DNA from: Ailurus styani
Lineage: Eukaryota > Chordata > Mammalia > Carnivora > Ailuridae
Assembly (NCBI GenBank): GCA_002007465.1
Contig: LNAC01000744.1
Location: forward strand, 271,408 to 335,407
Direction: 5' to 3'
Length of the DNA: 64,000 nt
The position numbers were made by a program, and so were the translations under genes. Under the pieces are notes generated by a model that made no database searches, was not told the DNA's origin, and saw only the letters and a list, made by a program, of their open reading frames with translations. This document shows positions 1 through 11,523 of this stretch, piece by piece. Every line of letters begins with the position of its first letter. Positions within the stretch are counted from its first letter, which is position 1.

Positions 1-740
1 GTTTCAAAGAGAGAACCTGGCTCCTGACTAACAGACAGAAATAAAGCACCATCCTTTCTAAGTTGGTCACAACAGTTGGTGCGGAGTGTACTGTCAGTAC
101 TAAGGGATCTCATTAAAATCCTAATGAAAACCAGGAGCTGAGAAGCCCTCTGGGACAGCCCTTATAAAAGTGCTTTAGACGAGTAATTTCAAGCCGACCG
201 GCCAGGCCTCGCAGTGGGACTCGCTGGCGAGCAATGATGCGTCTTATGTGGCAAATGATTCATTCCACTGCCTATAAAATGATGCTGGAGTCTCAAACCC
301 AAGTTACCCTACATAAAAGGGAGAGACGGGTGTCTTCAGAGCAGGTGAGCTAGTAAATGAGCAGTCAAGCTGCCTCAATTTCCTGCTCAAGTGCACCATC
401 CTGTGAGCTCAAAGCCTGGCCTTTTCTCCCTTCCTTTTATTTCCTACATCAAGATACCAAAAAAGGACATTCTGGAAGTCTTCCAGAGAGCTCTCCAATC
501 CAATCGCATCAAATGGGGCACAAAAGAAGACTTTTCTGGGGAGGTGCCTCCCTGAGGCTAGAGCCCACTTCTCAGCTATCCAGGTGTCTAGGTCTGCCCA
601 GGGCTCAGGTAGAAAGTGCCATGAATTGGGCACCGGCTCTGCTCCTGCTTGGAGACACGCCCTCCACCACCGAGCCCAGGCTCATGAAAACCCAGGATGG
701 CACAGCCTCCCCCTAAGCCGTGGGCGCATCTCTCACCCAC
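1..740 (-). other. ITPR1: Intron (partial) downstream of the last exon in the window
   Basis: I see no repeat or exon here. The gene continues beyond position 1 with the transmembrane exons. Confidence 0.7.
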
Positions 741-933
741 CTCGCAGTTTCTTCTGCCAGTTCATTTCATTGAAGAGGTCCTCGGACCGCAGGAAGAAGT
801 CATTGATCTTGCTGCCTTGCTCGTCCCTCTCTGTAGTGTAGTATATTCGCAGTTTCGACTCCTTGGTTAGGAATTCACATATGCTGGGCACAGGGAACAC
901 AATCTGTTCCATGGTTCGGTCTAATCTGACAAT
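741..933 (-). CDS. ITPR1: ITPR1 exon, last cytosolic segment before TM1
   Basis: The exon encodes [20 protein letters not shown] then [20 protein letters not shown] to [10 protein letters not shown], 64 codons plus one base, about residues 2197-2260. Acceptor CCCTAG|ATT and donor GAG|gtgggt are canonical; it leaves in phase 1, matching the family (KKLR followed by Ala). The last residues lead into the first membrane helix, which is outside the window. The segment is nearly invariant among IP3 receptors and shows nothing unusual here. Confidence 0.97.
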
Positions 934-1234
934 CTAGGGTGAGAAAACGGAGGAGCTTAAACAGTCATCTTCAGAAACCTTTCACGAAGGATCTTTGCTA
1001 AGGTCACGGGCTCGGTGTTCACGACTGAGTATAATACAAAGCTGTTCTTGCATCTTCTCAGATCTTAGAGCCCCCATACTGGGCCGTGTCGCTTACATTT
1101 ATATAAAAAACAGTTTGGGCAAGTCTCTCAGAGTTGGTTGTTTTGTTTTGTTTTAACCTGAGACCCATTAATTTTACTGTGACTAACTTCTGTCTCAACA
1201 ATTTCAACTGTGTTTTGTGCACATATCCAGATGA

Positions 1235-1405
1235 CGGGCTAGGTCTGTCCAACAGAACTCTCTGTAATGAAGGAATGGTTCCGTATCTGAGCACCTGCCC
1301 CACGTGGCTAGTGCAACCAACGCCCTGAATATTTTATTTTAATTTAAACAGCCACATGTGACTATTGACGACCATACCGGAAGGTGCAGCACACCAGACT
1401 ATGGG
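1235..1405 (+). mobile_element. Old hAT-type (MER1-group) DNA transposon relic
   Basis: The stretch has the characteristic order of such non-autonomous elements: gtctgtccaacagaactctc near the start, gtggctagtgcaac, an AT-rich centre, then gccacatgtgactattg. Subfamily is not assigned. Confidence 0.6.
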
Positions 1406-1440
1406 ACAAACCTCACCGAAACTTCTTCAGTAGCAAAATT

Positions 1441-1464
1441 AGTTGTTGTTGTTGTTGTTGTTTT
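1441..1464 (+). repeat. (GTT)n microsatellite
   Basis: Seven GTT units followed by a T run, just before the SINE target site. Confidence 0.9.
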
Positions 1465-1483
1465 CCCCTAAATAGGAACTTTA

Positions 1484-1781
1484 TTTTTTTTTTTTAAGAT
1501 TTTATTTATGTATTGACAGAGAGACAGAGATCACAAGTAGGCAGAGAGGCAGGCAGAGAGACAGGGAGAGGAGGAAGAAGGCTCCCCNTAAGATTTTATT
1601 TATGTATTGACAGAGGGAGAGAGATCACAAGGAGGCAGAGAGGCAGGCAGAGAGACAGGGAGAGGAGGAAGCAGGCTCCCCGCTGAGCAGGGAGCCCGAT
1701 GCAGGCCTCGATCCCAGGACCCTGAGATCATGACCTGAGCCGAAGGCAGAGGCTTTAACCCACTGAGCCACCCAGGCGCCC
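1484..1781 (-). mobile_element. CanSINE (tRNA-Lys derived) with internal 93-base duplication
   Basis: The tRNA-like head is at the right end (ccacccaggcgccc on the plus strand) and the poly-T at the left, so it lies on the minus strand. Target duplications aaataggaacttta and aaacaggaacttta flank it. The A-rich tail part is present twice, 1,495-1,587 and 1,589-1,681, separated by a single N at 1,588. Confidence 0.9.
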
Positions 1782-3379
1782 TAAACAGGAACTTTAAAGA
1801 GAGACCCTTGGTTTATTCAGTTGCAGGTCCTCCTATCTTACTTGTCACGGCATCTAAAGCATACAGCACGTGAGCTAGTCTGGCCATTTAACACAGATGT
1901 AGTGCTCAGTGCTCTCTGAAGTAGCTCTGTTGGGCCTCAGAGTGGACACCTCACAGGTTTTCTCCATGCCCTTCCTAGAGTGGCTCAGTCTCCGACAGGA
2001 GGCAGTCTGGTGAGGATGGTTCAAGTTCTAGGACACTGTACTTAGTCACCATCCTGGGGGGTAGGGATTTCAAAAGGGGTGCAGGTTACAGTACAACAGG
2101 GGCATGACCTCTCTTTATTCTTCCTCCCCAGAGGCTGGAGAAGTCAGGTGAGGCCCAGGGCCTACGCCCTCTTCAGGAAGATCTGGTTCTCACACTCTCA
2201 ACACTTTTGTTCCCTGACACAGGAAGAGAGGTGACTCCGGTCAAGTCGTAGTGGCAAGCTCTCTCATATTTGTGACAGGTTCCCATGGCCCTACATCTAT
2301 AAATTCTGGGGCACGTGGTCTCTAGACCAGTGGTTCCCAAATCTAGCTGGAGATCAGGTTACAGGAAGCTTCACTGTCATACTGATTCTGGTCCTTCAGT
2401 CAACCTCATTTAACTGGAACTGTGGTGTGGGGCTTGGTGACTGGAGCGTGCACATGAACCAGCTCCCCCCAGGTGACACTGCTGTCCAGACAGGCTCAAG
2501 GACCAACTCCGCAGTCTCCTGCTGGCAAGAGTCTGCCTGCCTGCTTTGCATGGTCGGGTGGGCCCTGGATCTCCCTAAGCCGAAGGGATATGATGTAAGA
2601 CGTGTTTCTGGAATCCAGAGGGAAAGGAGGAAGCCTCCTGGCAAGAACTGAGTCCCAGACTCTGGGGCTACACAGCCTAACTCTAGAGAGCGAAGGCACT
2701 CTATAGGAAGCCCCAGGGAGAAACCGGGTGTTCTCTGGCTTTGCACAAGTAACTCCCTCAGGAAAGCGGAAGAAATGGGTGGCTAGCCAAGGGCAGGATT
2801 TGAGAGCTAGCGACACCATGCCCGGCCATGTCTCTCCATCATTCAGTGTCTGTCCACACCTTGTTTTCAGGAGACTTACAACTGGGAGTCAGGAGAACAC
2901 ATTCCAATCCTTCCCCACCTCTAACAGGCCAGGTGACTTTGTTCACACCTCTTAACCAGAGCAAGCTGCAGTCTTCTCTCCAGTGGGCGAAGGAGCTCTG
3001 ACATCCTATGCTGCAAACACCTACAGCTCACCTTTTAAGGGCCCCATAAGACAGAGCTGGCCCTGCCATCAAGCTTCTCATTACTCAATAAATCCAGGGT
3101 ATTTGCCCACATGCACGGCCACGGTCAACTCATCAGAAAGGTGACGCATTTTATTAGGAGAGCCCAGACACACCTGAGACATCGGGTAAGAACATATTTC
3201 TAAGAAGTCTCCATCCTGAACATTTCATATGGCCCAAAGGAGTCTGTTAGCCCTTGAAAATCTTTGTTCCAACACTGATATTGAATTTGTGCCCTTCTTC
3301 CTTAGCTAATCAAGGCACACCATCCCTCACTGCCCAGAGCCTGGAGACAGATGTCTGTGTTCAATGCAGGCAACTTAAT

Positions 3380-3540
3380 GCACCCATGGGCTCTGGGGTC
3401 AGCCAGACCTGGATTACACACAATTCCGGCTTGGGCACTGCTCACTGGGCTGATGACACACACTCTCTGAGTCTTCTTTTAGCATCTCCCCATCTCCTAA
3501 GGGGGAGATGGTCCCATTTAGCTCACAGAGGATGAATAAG
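3380..3540 (+). repeat. MIR relic
   Basis: The match runs from gggctctggggtcagccaga through a cctggatt core to the ttagcatctccccatct part, in plus orientation. Confidence 0.65.
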
Positions 3541-4057
3541 GTACGCTGTGTGTATGTGTGTTTAATGCGGATCTGATTCCACCACTCCTGTGCAAAACCC
3601 TCCTGCAGTTCCATACGGCTCTTTCAGTAAATCCAGACTTCAAGGATGGTGGACAGGATTCCGTAGGACCTGGGCTGCCTGTGCTGCCCTCCCTGCTGCT
3701 CACTGAAGTCCAGCTCCTTACTTTCCCCTAGCATCCCCTTCCTCAGGGCCTCCACTCGTCACTCCCCACATCGGCAAAGCTCTTCCCTCTAGGCTCTGCC
3801 TGTTTCATTCTGAATTTTCCTAAGGTCTGTGCTTGGACGTCATTCTTCAGAACAGGCCTTTCTTGACGGCCAGAGTCTCCAGCAGGTCCCTCTGCTGGAC
3901 TTTCTTATAATACCTTCTACTTGTCCTCATGGCCTGGTCAGAATTCATACCCAACATGCTGGCTCTCAGACGAATGACTGGGCACCGGCCCCAGGACAGG
4001 GCAGAACCCACGGCAGGCCCTCGCCACAGGCCCATGCTGAGTTCCCGCTGCTTTTAC

Positions 4058-4162
4058 CTCTATCTGGGCTGTGTGCTTGGCATAAAACTCCAGAGCTTCA
4101 TCCCCATCCACTTGGCCTCCAGGTTTCAGCATGGTCTGAAGTTCTTTGTTATGCCGAGCCAA
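4058..4162 (-). CDS. ITPR1: ITPR1 exon, intervening lateral domain
   Basis: The exon encodes [20 protein letters not shown] to [10 protein letters not shown], 35 codons, phase 0 on both sides, about residues 2162-2196. It belongs to the lateral/linker domain that couples the cytosolic solenoid to the transmembrane region, a part well conserved in the whole IP3 receptor family. Acceptor TTCTAG|TTG and donor GAG|gtaaaa are canonical. Confidence 0.97.
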
Positions 4163-5235
4163 CTAGAACACAAAGACAGAAAACCTGGAAGTCACTGTCT
4201 CCTTGCGACAGGCACGTACGCGCTCCTTTCTGGCCTGGGGTGGAAAGAACGCACTCCAACCAGCAGCAAGGTGAAGGACAAAGGTGGCAGGAGGCCCGCT
4301 GCATTCCATTGAGGTGTGCTCTGCACAGCAGCTAGTTTGGGAGCTTGGCAGAACAGCCTGGAAAGCTCAGGCCCACGTGAGGTCCCTCTTCCCCCCGATT
4401 TCTTTAGCCAGGAGGGAGGAAGATGGGGATTTCTGTGTAGCCACATGGAGTCTCCATTCAGAATGTTCCCAAACCCTCTCAGTGGCTAAACACGGGCAAT
4501 GGAAGCGACGAGGGGGAGGAGCCTGTCTTCTATCCTTCTGCCGGCACACTGCAGCGGGGCACACCAACCTCCTGCCCAGTACCGTTGCTGCTTTATCCCT
4601 CATTCCTGCACCTCGGCGAGGTGAAGGGGACAGGAAGCAGGAGCCTGCCGCAGAGTTACAAGCTGCCCACACGCCTCAGCAAGCTCAAGGCACATCAACC
4701 TCCAGAAAAAGAAAGTATCTTCAAAAGCCCAGCCACTTGGGAAGAGAGTTATGAAACAGGGCATTTTGGTGCCAGGGTAGGAAGTATTACTACACCCCCC
4801 GAAAAGCAAACAAAAAGAAGTCATAATGACAAGTTAGTTCCCCAAGATTTCTAAATGTGATAGGCAAGGCAGCTGAGGTTTATTTCTTCAGATTGTTAAG
4901 ATAGACTCATCAATATTTATGAAAAGCCTAAGACTCCTTTCAACTGTCTCCAAACACAGCCATAAACCATCGAAGTGTCAAGGCTCAGTGCAAAGGTTTT
5001 GAAGTAACGTGGGGATTTCCAAGGACATGACATTACCATGGGAAAACGGAAGAGACCTGGAACTCGGTACCCTGGGTCAGGCTGCCACTAGCACCTGGGA
5101 GCCACATTATCATGAGCACACACAGCCCGAGGTTAGAATCTTAAAGGAAAAGCAAGTTCAAGCACACATTCGCCTTGGAATTCTGGCACTGAAGGCCAGT
5201 GACATCTGGCATGGGGACCGAGGGGGACGACATAC
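4163..5235 (-). other. ITPR1: Intron
   Basis: The 1.07-kb intron shows no assignable repeat. A long open frame on the plus strand (4,284-4,754) has no recognisable protein features. Confidence 0.75.
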
Positions 5236-5358
5236 CTGATGAGCCAATATGTAGATATTGTGCCCCACATTCCTGGGGGAGGCAGCTCCGTCCTCGCCGT
5301 TTTCTCCATCCTCAAATTCCACCTCACCTTGCATGTAGGCTTTCTTGATCACTTCCAC
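5236..5358 (-). CDS. ITPR1: ITPR1 exon, intervening lateral domain with acidic loop
   Basis: The exon encodes [20 protein letters not shown] then [21 protein letters not shown], 41 codons, phase 0 on both sides, about residues 2121-2161. The acidic stretch [11 protein letters not shown] is an exposed loop within the cytosolic segment just before the membrane domain. Acceptor CTTGCAG|GTG and donor CAG|gtatgt are canonical. The following exon continues with LARHNKEL. Confidence 0.97.
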
Positions 5359-5854
5359 CTGCAAGAACAGTCAAACAAATGCAGCTCCTGTTGCAAGGAA
5401 GGCCCACCCAGGATTGCCATTCAGAGTCTCCCCTCCCAGGGCAGACAGTGCCCAGGAAGCTCAGCACTCCTTCCTATCAGGTCACGGACCGAGCCGCAGA
5501 ATCCTTCTCAACACGGCCACAGGCGGCCCCTACCCATCAGCTCCCAGTGACATAAGAAATGAAACCCATTCGCTAGAGCCAGACCAAGAGCTATCCTGTC
5601 CCCTTAGGAGGGGACAATGGTAATAAAAGTTCCCGGAAACAAAATAGGACCTAAGTGTAGACTAGAAGACTTTTCCTGTCTCTACATTTCCTCCTGCCAT
5701 CTCTCCCCAACTCCCAACCTTTGCCATCTCAGGAAAACCTAGTAAGAAATCCACTAGCCTTTAGGAAGAACTGGTCAAACTATTATCTCTGATTCCACAT
5801 TCTCCCCTGCCCACATTTCTCCATTCCGACTCCATGTAAAAATAACACCATTAA

Positions 5855-6045
5855 CAAATAACATCTACTGAGGTGCTCCTATGTGCCAAGTACTGTGTAA
5901 GTATTTTAATTTGGGGGGGGAAACTTAATGCTCATAAACATTTTATGAAGTGTCAAAGATTGCCTTTTATTATGGATGAGGAAACATAGAAGGAGAGGGG
6001 CATTAAGATGATTTGGCCAGTGAGCTGAGATTTGATCTTGAATCT
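5855..6045 (-). repeat. MIR-like relic
   Basis: Reverse-orientation MIR features: tatgtgccaagtactgtgta and ttattatggatgaggaaaca. Confidence 0.5.
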
Positions 6046-6295
6046 GCTACTAGGGGACCCGTGCTTGTTGCTTGTTTCATCTACAAGCACATCTCCTAGA
6101 GCACTGCTATGTCTGTCCTAGCCGTTCCCACCTACCTCGGTGCCCTACTCAGGGCCCGAGGGCTGGGTCTGCTCAGTTCTAATCTTTCCCTGGCGCCCAG
6201 CACAACACCTCGGACAAAGTCGGGCCTGGCCAATGTTTATCCCATGAGCAAATCATTCGAGATTGAATCAAAGAACAAAATGCCTTCATTTTGGT

Positions 6296-6333
6296 GAAGG
6301 GAAAGGTGAAGGGAAGGGAAGGTGAAGGGAAAA
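6296..6333 (+). repeat. GGTGAAGGGAA-type simple repeat
   Basis: Short purine repeat of gaagggaaaggtgaaggg units. Confidence 0.7.
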
Positions 6334-7454
6334 TTAACCATTTTCTTTGATGATTCAGAAGGCATCGCAGCCTCCTGCATTTCCACAAGTCTATTTCCCT
6401 GAGTCATTTTTCACTATTCCAGAGCAAGCACGCAGAGGGCCACACATTTCTGTACTGACATCAGGTCAGGCCCTGAAAGTAATTTTGGAGAAAGGTCCTT
6501 GAGATTCTAGCTCTCTGAGCTGGATTTCCTGCTAGTTTTAAACACCAAACTGAATAGACAACATGTTGCATGGGCTGCGGGGGCCTGAACATACACGTAT
6601 GCTCACATGCACACGCACAGGCCTACGTGCAGATGTGTCCTGGACGTGAGCGCTTCTCTTCTACGTGGATTCTTAGAACCACGTTTGTTCCAGGAAGCCT
6701 CTGCCTCTTCCCATGAGCTGGGAATGATGTTTTCCAACCACGAAGGGGCCACGCAGAAGCCTGTGCCACCCACGGCCCTGGGTGCTGATGTTAACTCCCT
6801 CCCCCCACCAAGATGGGGGCATGCTGTTGGTCCGTGAGAGCGGGAATGGGGTCTCAGTGAAATCATTCTGTCCCTACTCACGAGGGACACCTCGCGCCCC
6901 CCCAACCCCCGGTTACATAAGCTATTATGTAAACTTGGAGACGGCGTCCATCTCAGGCTGAGAACTCACTCCTGACCTCAGAGATCAAAGAGCTGGGCTC
7001 ACTGTTAACTTTATTTCAAGGAATACATGAAGGGACTTTAGCCTGATCCCCGGCGCACACAGGTCACCAGCCGACAGAAAAGTCTTCGTGCCCTCATTTA
7101 GTGCTGTCAGTTAGAGTTTATTTGTGTGGGGAAAAGTCCCAACAGAGTTCTGTCCTCAGCTCCTTTCACTGTCTCTGAGAGCTGTCTGTCTCACAGGTTG
7201 CAGCACCAACCTCCACCCTGGAAGTCACAGCCCACTGTGAATATCACCCAGTAAAAATAAAAAAGGATTAGTGTTTTCTTTGAAAAAAAGAAAAACCAAA
7301 ACCCAAGACAGAGGCACCCAAGAAACACTCTTCTGTTGCCCAGACTATTACCCCCCAGAAGCGATGGGGATTCTTTAGCTCTGGACGCAGACAGGGCACA
7401 GAGAGCAGCAGCGAATGAGGAAGGAGGAGGAAGGAGCCACAGTTCACTGCGGGC

Positions 7455-7640
7455 GGGCGCTGTGCTAGGGGCCTGATGCCAAATGTCTCGTCTAGTCTCC
7501 AAAGCCACCCTCTGGCCTACAGGATATTATCGTTTTCCTTTTAGGGGTAAGGAAACTGGACCAGAGCGGTCGAGTGCCCGCCCAAGGTGACCGGGCAGAA
7601 AGGGAGGGCTGTGGACCTGAACTCCAGGCTGCCAGGCCCC
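7455..7640 (-). repeat. GC-rich MIR relic
   Basis: Reverse-orientation MIR: gggcgctgtgctaggggcct near the left, then ttttaggggtaaggaaactg and gtggacctgaactccaggct. It explains the local CpG content. Confidence 0.6.
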
Positions 7641-7818
7641 CACCCCACTCGCTGCCCTGGCTCCCTAGCAGGGAAACGAGAGGTGAGGGCGGCTGCCGCC
7701 CACGGCTGTGCCGCAGGGAGAGGGCAGACCCCACTCACTCGAAGCACCACTTCACCTCTACAGCCTAATCAGAGGCTTGAGTCCACGGTTCTCTTCAGAC
7801 TTCTGATTCTTTGCCATC

Positions 7819-8010
7819 TTTTTTTTTTTTTTTTTAACATTTTATTTATTTGACAAAGAGAGAGACATAGCGAGAGAGGAAACACAAGCAGGGGGAGTGG
7901 GAGAGGGAGAAGCTCAGCAGGAAGCCTGATTCAGGGCTCGATCCCAGGACCCTGGGATCATGATCTGAGCCAAAGGCAGACACTTAACGACTGAGCCACC
8001 CAGGCGCCCC
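7819..8010 (-). mobile_element. CanSINE
   Basis: Poly-T at the left and gccacccaggcgcccc at the right give minus orientation. Flanking target duplications are tgattctttgccatctt and tgattcttgggcatctt. Confidence 0.92.
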
Positions 8011-8118
8011 TGATTCTTGGGCATCTTTAAGAACTCAAGGCTGCAAGTTCCCTCCTACCACAAACCCTTCTCTGCCTGTGCCTCGTGTCACGGCCAGGGG
8101 AGCAGCCATCCAACTCAC

Positions 8119-8214
8119 CAGTTCTTTGGGCCTCATGTTATAAAGGATCCTCTCTGCATTCTCGCTGTCGTGCCTGCTCTCCATGATGGCCAGCAGCAAC
8201 TTGGAAGCATTGTT
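8119..8214 (-). CDS. ITPR1: ITPR1 exon, regulatory domain end
   Basis: The exon encodes [20 protein letters not shown] to NMRPKEL, 32 codons, phase 0 on both sides, about residues 2089-2120. It forms helices linking the RIH-associated domain to the intervening lateral domain next to the pore. Acceptor TTTAG|AAC and donor CTG|gtgagt are canonical. A recent CanSINE lies only about 109 bases beyond the 3' end of the exon, in the next intron. No unusual residue is seen. Confidence 0.97.
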
Positions 8215-9858
8215 CTAAATGGACAAAGGGAGGAGACAGTGGAGAGGAGCAGCCTGGGGTGGCTGGCCTGAATGTGGGTGCCCAGTTGAGGCAAGCACTG
8301 CATGCTGGCTGGACAGACAGACATCTTATCCCGTGGGAGAGCCACGGGTCTGGCATAGCAAACCCTACCTGCACGCGAGAGGGAATGTGCTACTGTGGAC
8401 CCCAAACCGTAACTGCAGGTTCTGCTCTGGGTCTCAGAGGAACATGTCTGCTTGGGCATAGTTTCTCCCTGATATTACTTCACACAAGTCCTAGTGGAAA
8501 CTGGAAAGTTAAACATGGGTGCTTGTGGGCGTGTTGGCACTCTCATGATGCCAGTGGTCAGGAAGAACCTGCTGGATGGACCCATGATGCCTTCAGGGCA
8601 GGTATGGCTTTAAACCTTGTTCTTCAGCCTCTCAGGGCAGAGAAGGTAGGCAATTAAGGTAATCTCACCATTTCTTAAAATATTATTATCAGCTCTCATA
8701 AACCCTAATATTATAATGAGAGTACAGCTGACACCAGTTAGCCAAAGTGACCCAAAGGAGCACTGTAGGCGTGCCAAACTCTAATTTCCCATTTCATTCA
8801 AAGTTTTCATGTGCCCACGCCCTGCACTTCTTGACTTGACCTCATTTTAGGTCCTGGGCCTAGGATAACCTGTATGCTTCTTTGTGTACAGGATTGGAAA
8901 GTTCTTGCTATTTTGCATAAGAGGGGGCAGTATGTGTTTCCTCCCCAAGTATGGGTCATGGCAATTCAATCAGGAGGCTGTGCCATCCAACGGTCACTTT
9001 TTAGAGCACACGAATTTCTATCATAATCCACAGACAACCGGATTAGTTGAAAAAGTCACTGAAAAGGCTGATCAGTAGCACATAAAATTCTGTTCATTTC
9101 AGGCTCTCATCATATACATTTGGATAAATGGGAGCCAGGCACATGAGCTTGAATTAATGTTCAAGTCAATTCTACAATACAACTTGTCAAAGGAATTAAA
9201 AATAGCACACCCACCAAAATATCCATTTAAATCATACCCACAAATCAACTATCAATTTGGACTCTCCATTCTAAATACTAAAGGAAAAATAAAAATAATT
9301 GTGTAATTCCTGTGGGCTTCTGTGTTAACACCTTCCCTAATGATCTTTCTTTCCCATGACACTGTTTAAGCAATAAACACAGATCAGCTTTTCAGCTAAA
9401 CCCTGCGGTTCTAGGCAATTCTGTGACAATGACGAAGTGCTCACTGCTGTGTATGGGTGTGAGAGACAGGACGGATCTCAACACGCCCCGACATGGGAAA
9501 GGTTAAAAAGGAAATGTGCTCAGTGAGGCAAACAGAGTCTGAAATACACTTTGGACACCAAGAGGTCTTTGGACTCTTAAAGAATCTTTGGAACCCCTAA
9601 ATACAAATGAGGGTTTTCTTTTGGGAGATATGATTAAGAAATCAACATCAGAAGTCGTATCCTGTCCTAAGACCCTTATTTGGTGGGGAAGACTGATGTT
9701 TTGCATTTTAGTCAGAACCTACAACATGGACCATTCATTTAGTCTAAAAGACCTGCCTGTATTTAGTTTCATAACATTGACCATATCACGTGCCAAAGCA
9801 AAACACAAAAGTGACAATTTTCACATGCTACTGTCTTTTGCTTTCAATTCCTACTTGC
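8215..9858 (-). other. ITPR1: Intron
   Basis: The 1.6-kb intron contains no repeat or exon that I can assign. It begins with the GC donor at 9,857-9,858. Confidence 0.75.
9857..9858 (-). promoter_or_regulatory. Non-canonical GC splice donor
   Basis: The exon end reads CTGAAG|GCAAGTAGG on the sense strand. The next in-frame GT would change the protein, and the downstream exon joins exactly (LELK-NNASK) only if this GC is used. Confidence 0.9.
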
Positions 9859-9969
9859 CTTCAGTTCTAATACAAGGTCCATCCTCTTCTTTCCCAGAGG
9901 ATTGATGTCATTAAGGATCAGGGCTGTGATGATGTCAATGCCGTTGGATTCATGGGTGGCTATGCAGTT
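9859..9969 (-). CDS. ITPR1: ITPR1 exon, RIH-associated domain; GC donor
   Basis: The exon encodes [20 protein letters not shown] to MDLVLELK, 37 codons in phase 0 on both sides, about residues 2052-2088. It is the C-terminal part of the RIH-associated domain. The acceptor is TTTTCTCAG|AAC behind a UG repeat. The donor is AAG|gcaagt, a GC instead of GT, otherwise a perfect consensus, as is typical of GC-AG introns. Because the exon is 111 nt and phase 0, skipping would keep the frame and delete 37 residues after the ATPB exon. No such isoform is known to me; it is a hypothesis. Confidence 0.96.
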
Positions 9970-11523
9970 CTGAGAAAACACACACACACACACACACACA
10001 CCACAGACATTTACACAAGTGCTGGTCATAAATCAGATGTCAAAAGCCAACAGGCTGAACTGCTATTTCAACACAAAGCTTGCCACTCCCAGTAATGTCT
10101 CTAGGGGAGAGCTGCAAATTTTCCGTGAGAAAGTGGTAAAAAATAAAAGACAGATGAAAATCGCTAGTTTCAGAATTAACAGTAAACAGCAGGAAAGTCC
10201 CCATGCACTGTAACTGATAAATTGGTCATGTCTAATCCAAATAGTGCAGTAAAGTTGGCTTTTGTTCTTAAGGGAAAATACGGTGTGTGACTGATTCTGA
10301 GTTCTGAGACCTGTTTTCCCCTTTAAAGGTGTGTTCCATTCTCTCTCCATCACTTGGTTTTCGTATTGCATATTTTGCTTAAGGCTTAAGCCTGGAAAGC
10401 AAGTTTCCTGCTTAATTCACACAATACCAAAATTAATCATCTTCCCCCAGGTAAGGTCCCCACTTGCAGCAGAATCCACTCCAGTATGTGCCTTTTAACA
10501 GACCTCTGTTTGGCAGAAAAGCGAACTTGAGGTTATAAGGAAATTCACTTAGATGTTAAAGCCTTTTCTCCCAAGCATGTTTTAATTTTTTTGTTCCTTT
10601 TCATTTTAACTTTGACTACACCATCTGTCTCAACAGTGAACCAAGGGAGGAAAGTGGATCCAACACATGCTAACCTCGTATGTATAGCCAACCATGACCA
10701 GGTGTTTGGTACACAATGAGTTGTCCCTTTTGTCAGCCATTCTTCTCTCCTGAGTGAAGGTCCTGGCCTTGTTCCCCAAGTAACACAGCATATCACACCT
10801 TTCCTGTCAAGTGAGTTTACAGCTGGCAATTTCAGTGGTAGTCTACCCCCTTCAACCAGGATAGAGCCAAAATTTGGTTAAAAATCATAATCATCCTAGT
10901 ATCAATGCAAAAAACTCACCAAGTCTGCCATACACCACAGATAAGCAATGAACGTTCTACTTAAGAAACGGTTGGGTTCTCCTCTAAAAATCTACTTCTT
11001 GAGAGGCCAACATCAAGACTAATGGGCCTTTCTTTTCTCTGATGTCTGTGGTGTTAAAATCTCAACTGAACATTTCCTCATGTTGTTTAAGCTGTCTTGC
11101 GCATGGCAAGGTTTCTCTCTATCTGGGTTTAAGCCTTTTCCTGTTAAGTAGCCACTGTTTGAGTCCTTCCTAGAATTTAAAATAGAGCCCAGTCTTTTGG
11201 TCTTCATTTAACTCCAACTTTATTATCTACCCCTAGTCAAGCGAGTCAAATTTGGATATTCAAACCAAATCAAGCCAAGACACACCACACCATGCCACGC
11301 ATGGAAACCAAGGACAAGCCTGCTAACGCCTATGATTAAGTCAAGTCCTGAAGCACGATAAAGTACCATAGCTCCTTCTTGACTACTGGAAAAAGACCTC
11401 TAGTTCTAGTGACTTCCTAGGCCAACAGGCAAATGTTATGTGACTTCTGAATTAGTTCCTGTCAACAGCATTTCTAAAATGATGAACTTTTTTTTCCCCA
11501 CCCCCAAATAAAAATGGAGGTAC
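9970..11523 (-). other. ITPR1: Intron with UG-repeat acceptor
   Basis: The 1.55-kb intron shows no transposon I can assign. Its 3' end carries a (TG)n tract in the sense strand directly before TTTTCTCAG (plus-strand CA repeat 9,979-10,001). Confidence 0.8.
9979..10001 (-). repeat. (CA)n microsatellite forming a (UG)n tract at a splice acceptor
   Basis: Twenty-three bases of CA repeat on the plus strand become (UG)11 in the transcript, ending about 9 bases from the AG of the acceptor at 9,970-9,971. The arrangement (UG)n followed by a short U run resembles the acceptor of CFTR exon 9, where TDP-43 binds the UG repeat and lowers exon inclusion. Confidence 0.9.

Larger units (their letters stand above)
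934..4057 (-). other. ITPR1: Intron
   Basis: The 3.1-kb intron contains a hAT-type relic (1,235-1,405), a CanSINE with an internal duplication around a single N (1,484-1,781), and a MIR (3,380-3,540). The remaining sequence is unassigned. Confidence 0.8.
5359..8118 (-). other. ITPR1: Intron
   Basis: The 2.8-kb intron contains a CanSINE (7,819-8,010), a GC-rich MIR relic (7,455-7,640), a MIR-like relic (5,855-6,045) and a GGGAA-rich simple stretch near 6,296-6,333. Nothing else is recognised. Confidence 0.8.

Noticed and set aside
3829..4335. 168-codon plus-strand open frame
   Set aside because: It overlaps the ITPR1 exon at 4,058-4,162 on the other strand, and its composition and lack of motifs indicate a chance frame.
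7819..8010. tRNA-Lys gene
   Set aside because: The tRNA-like head belongs to a CanSINE with poly-A tail and target duplications; the same holds for the other copies.
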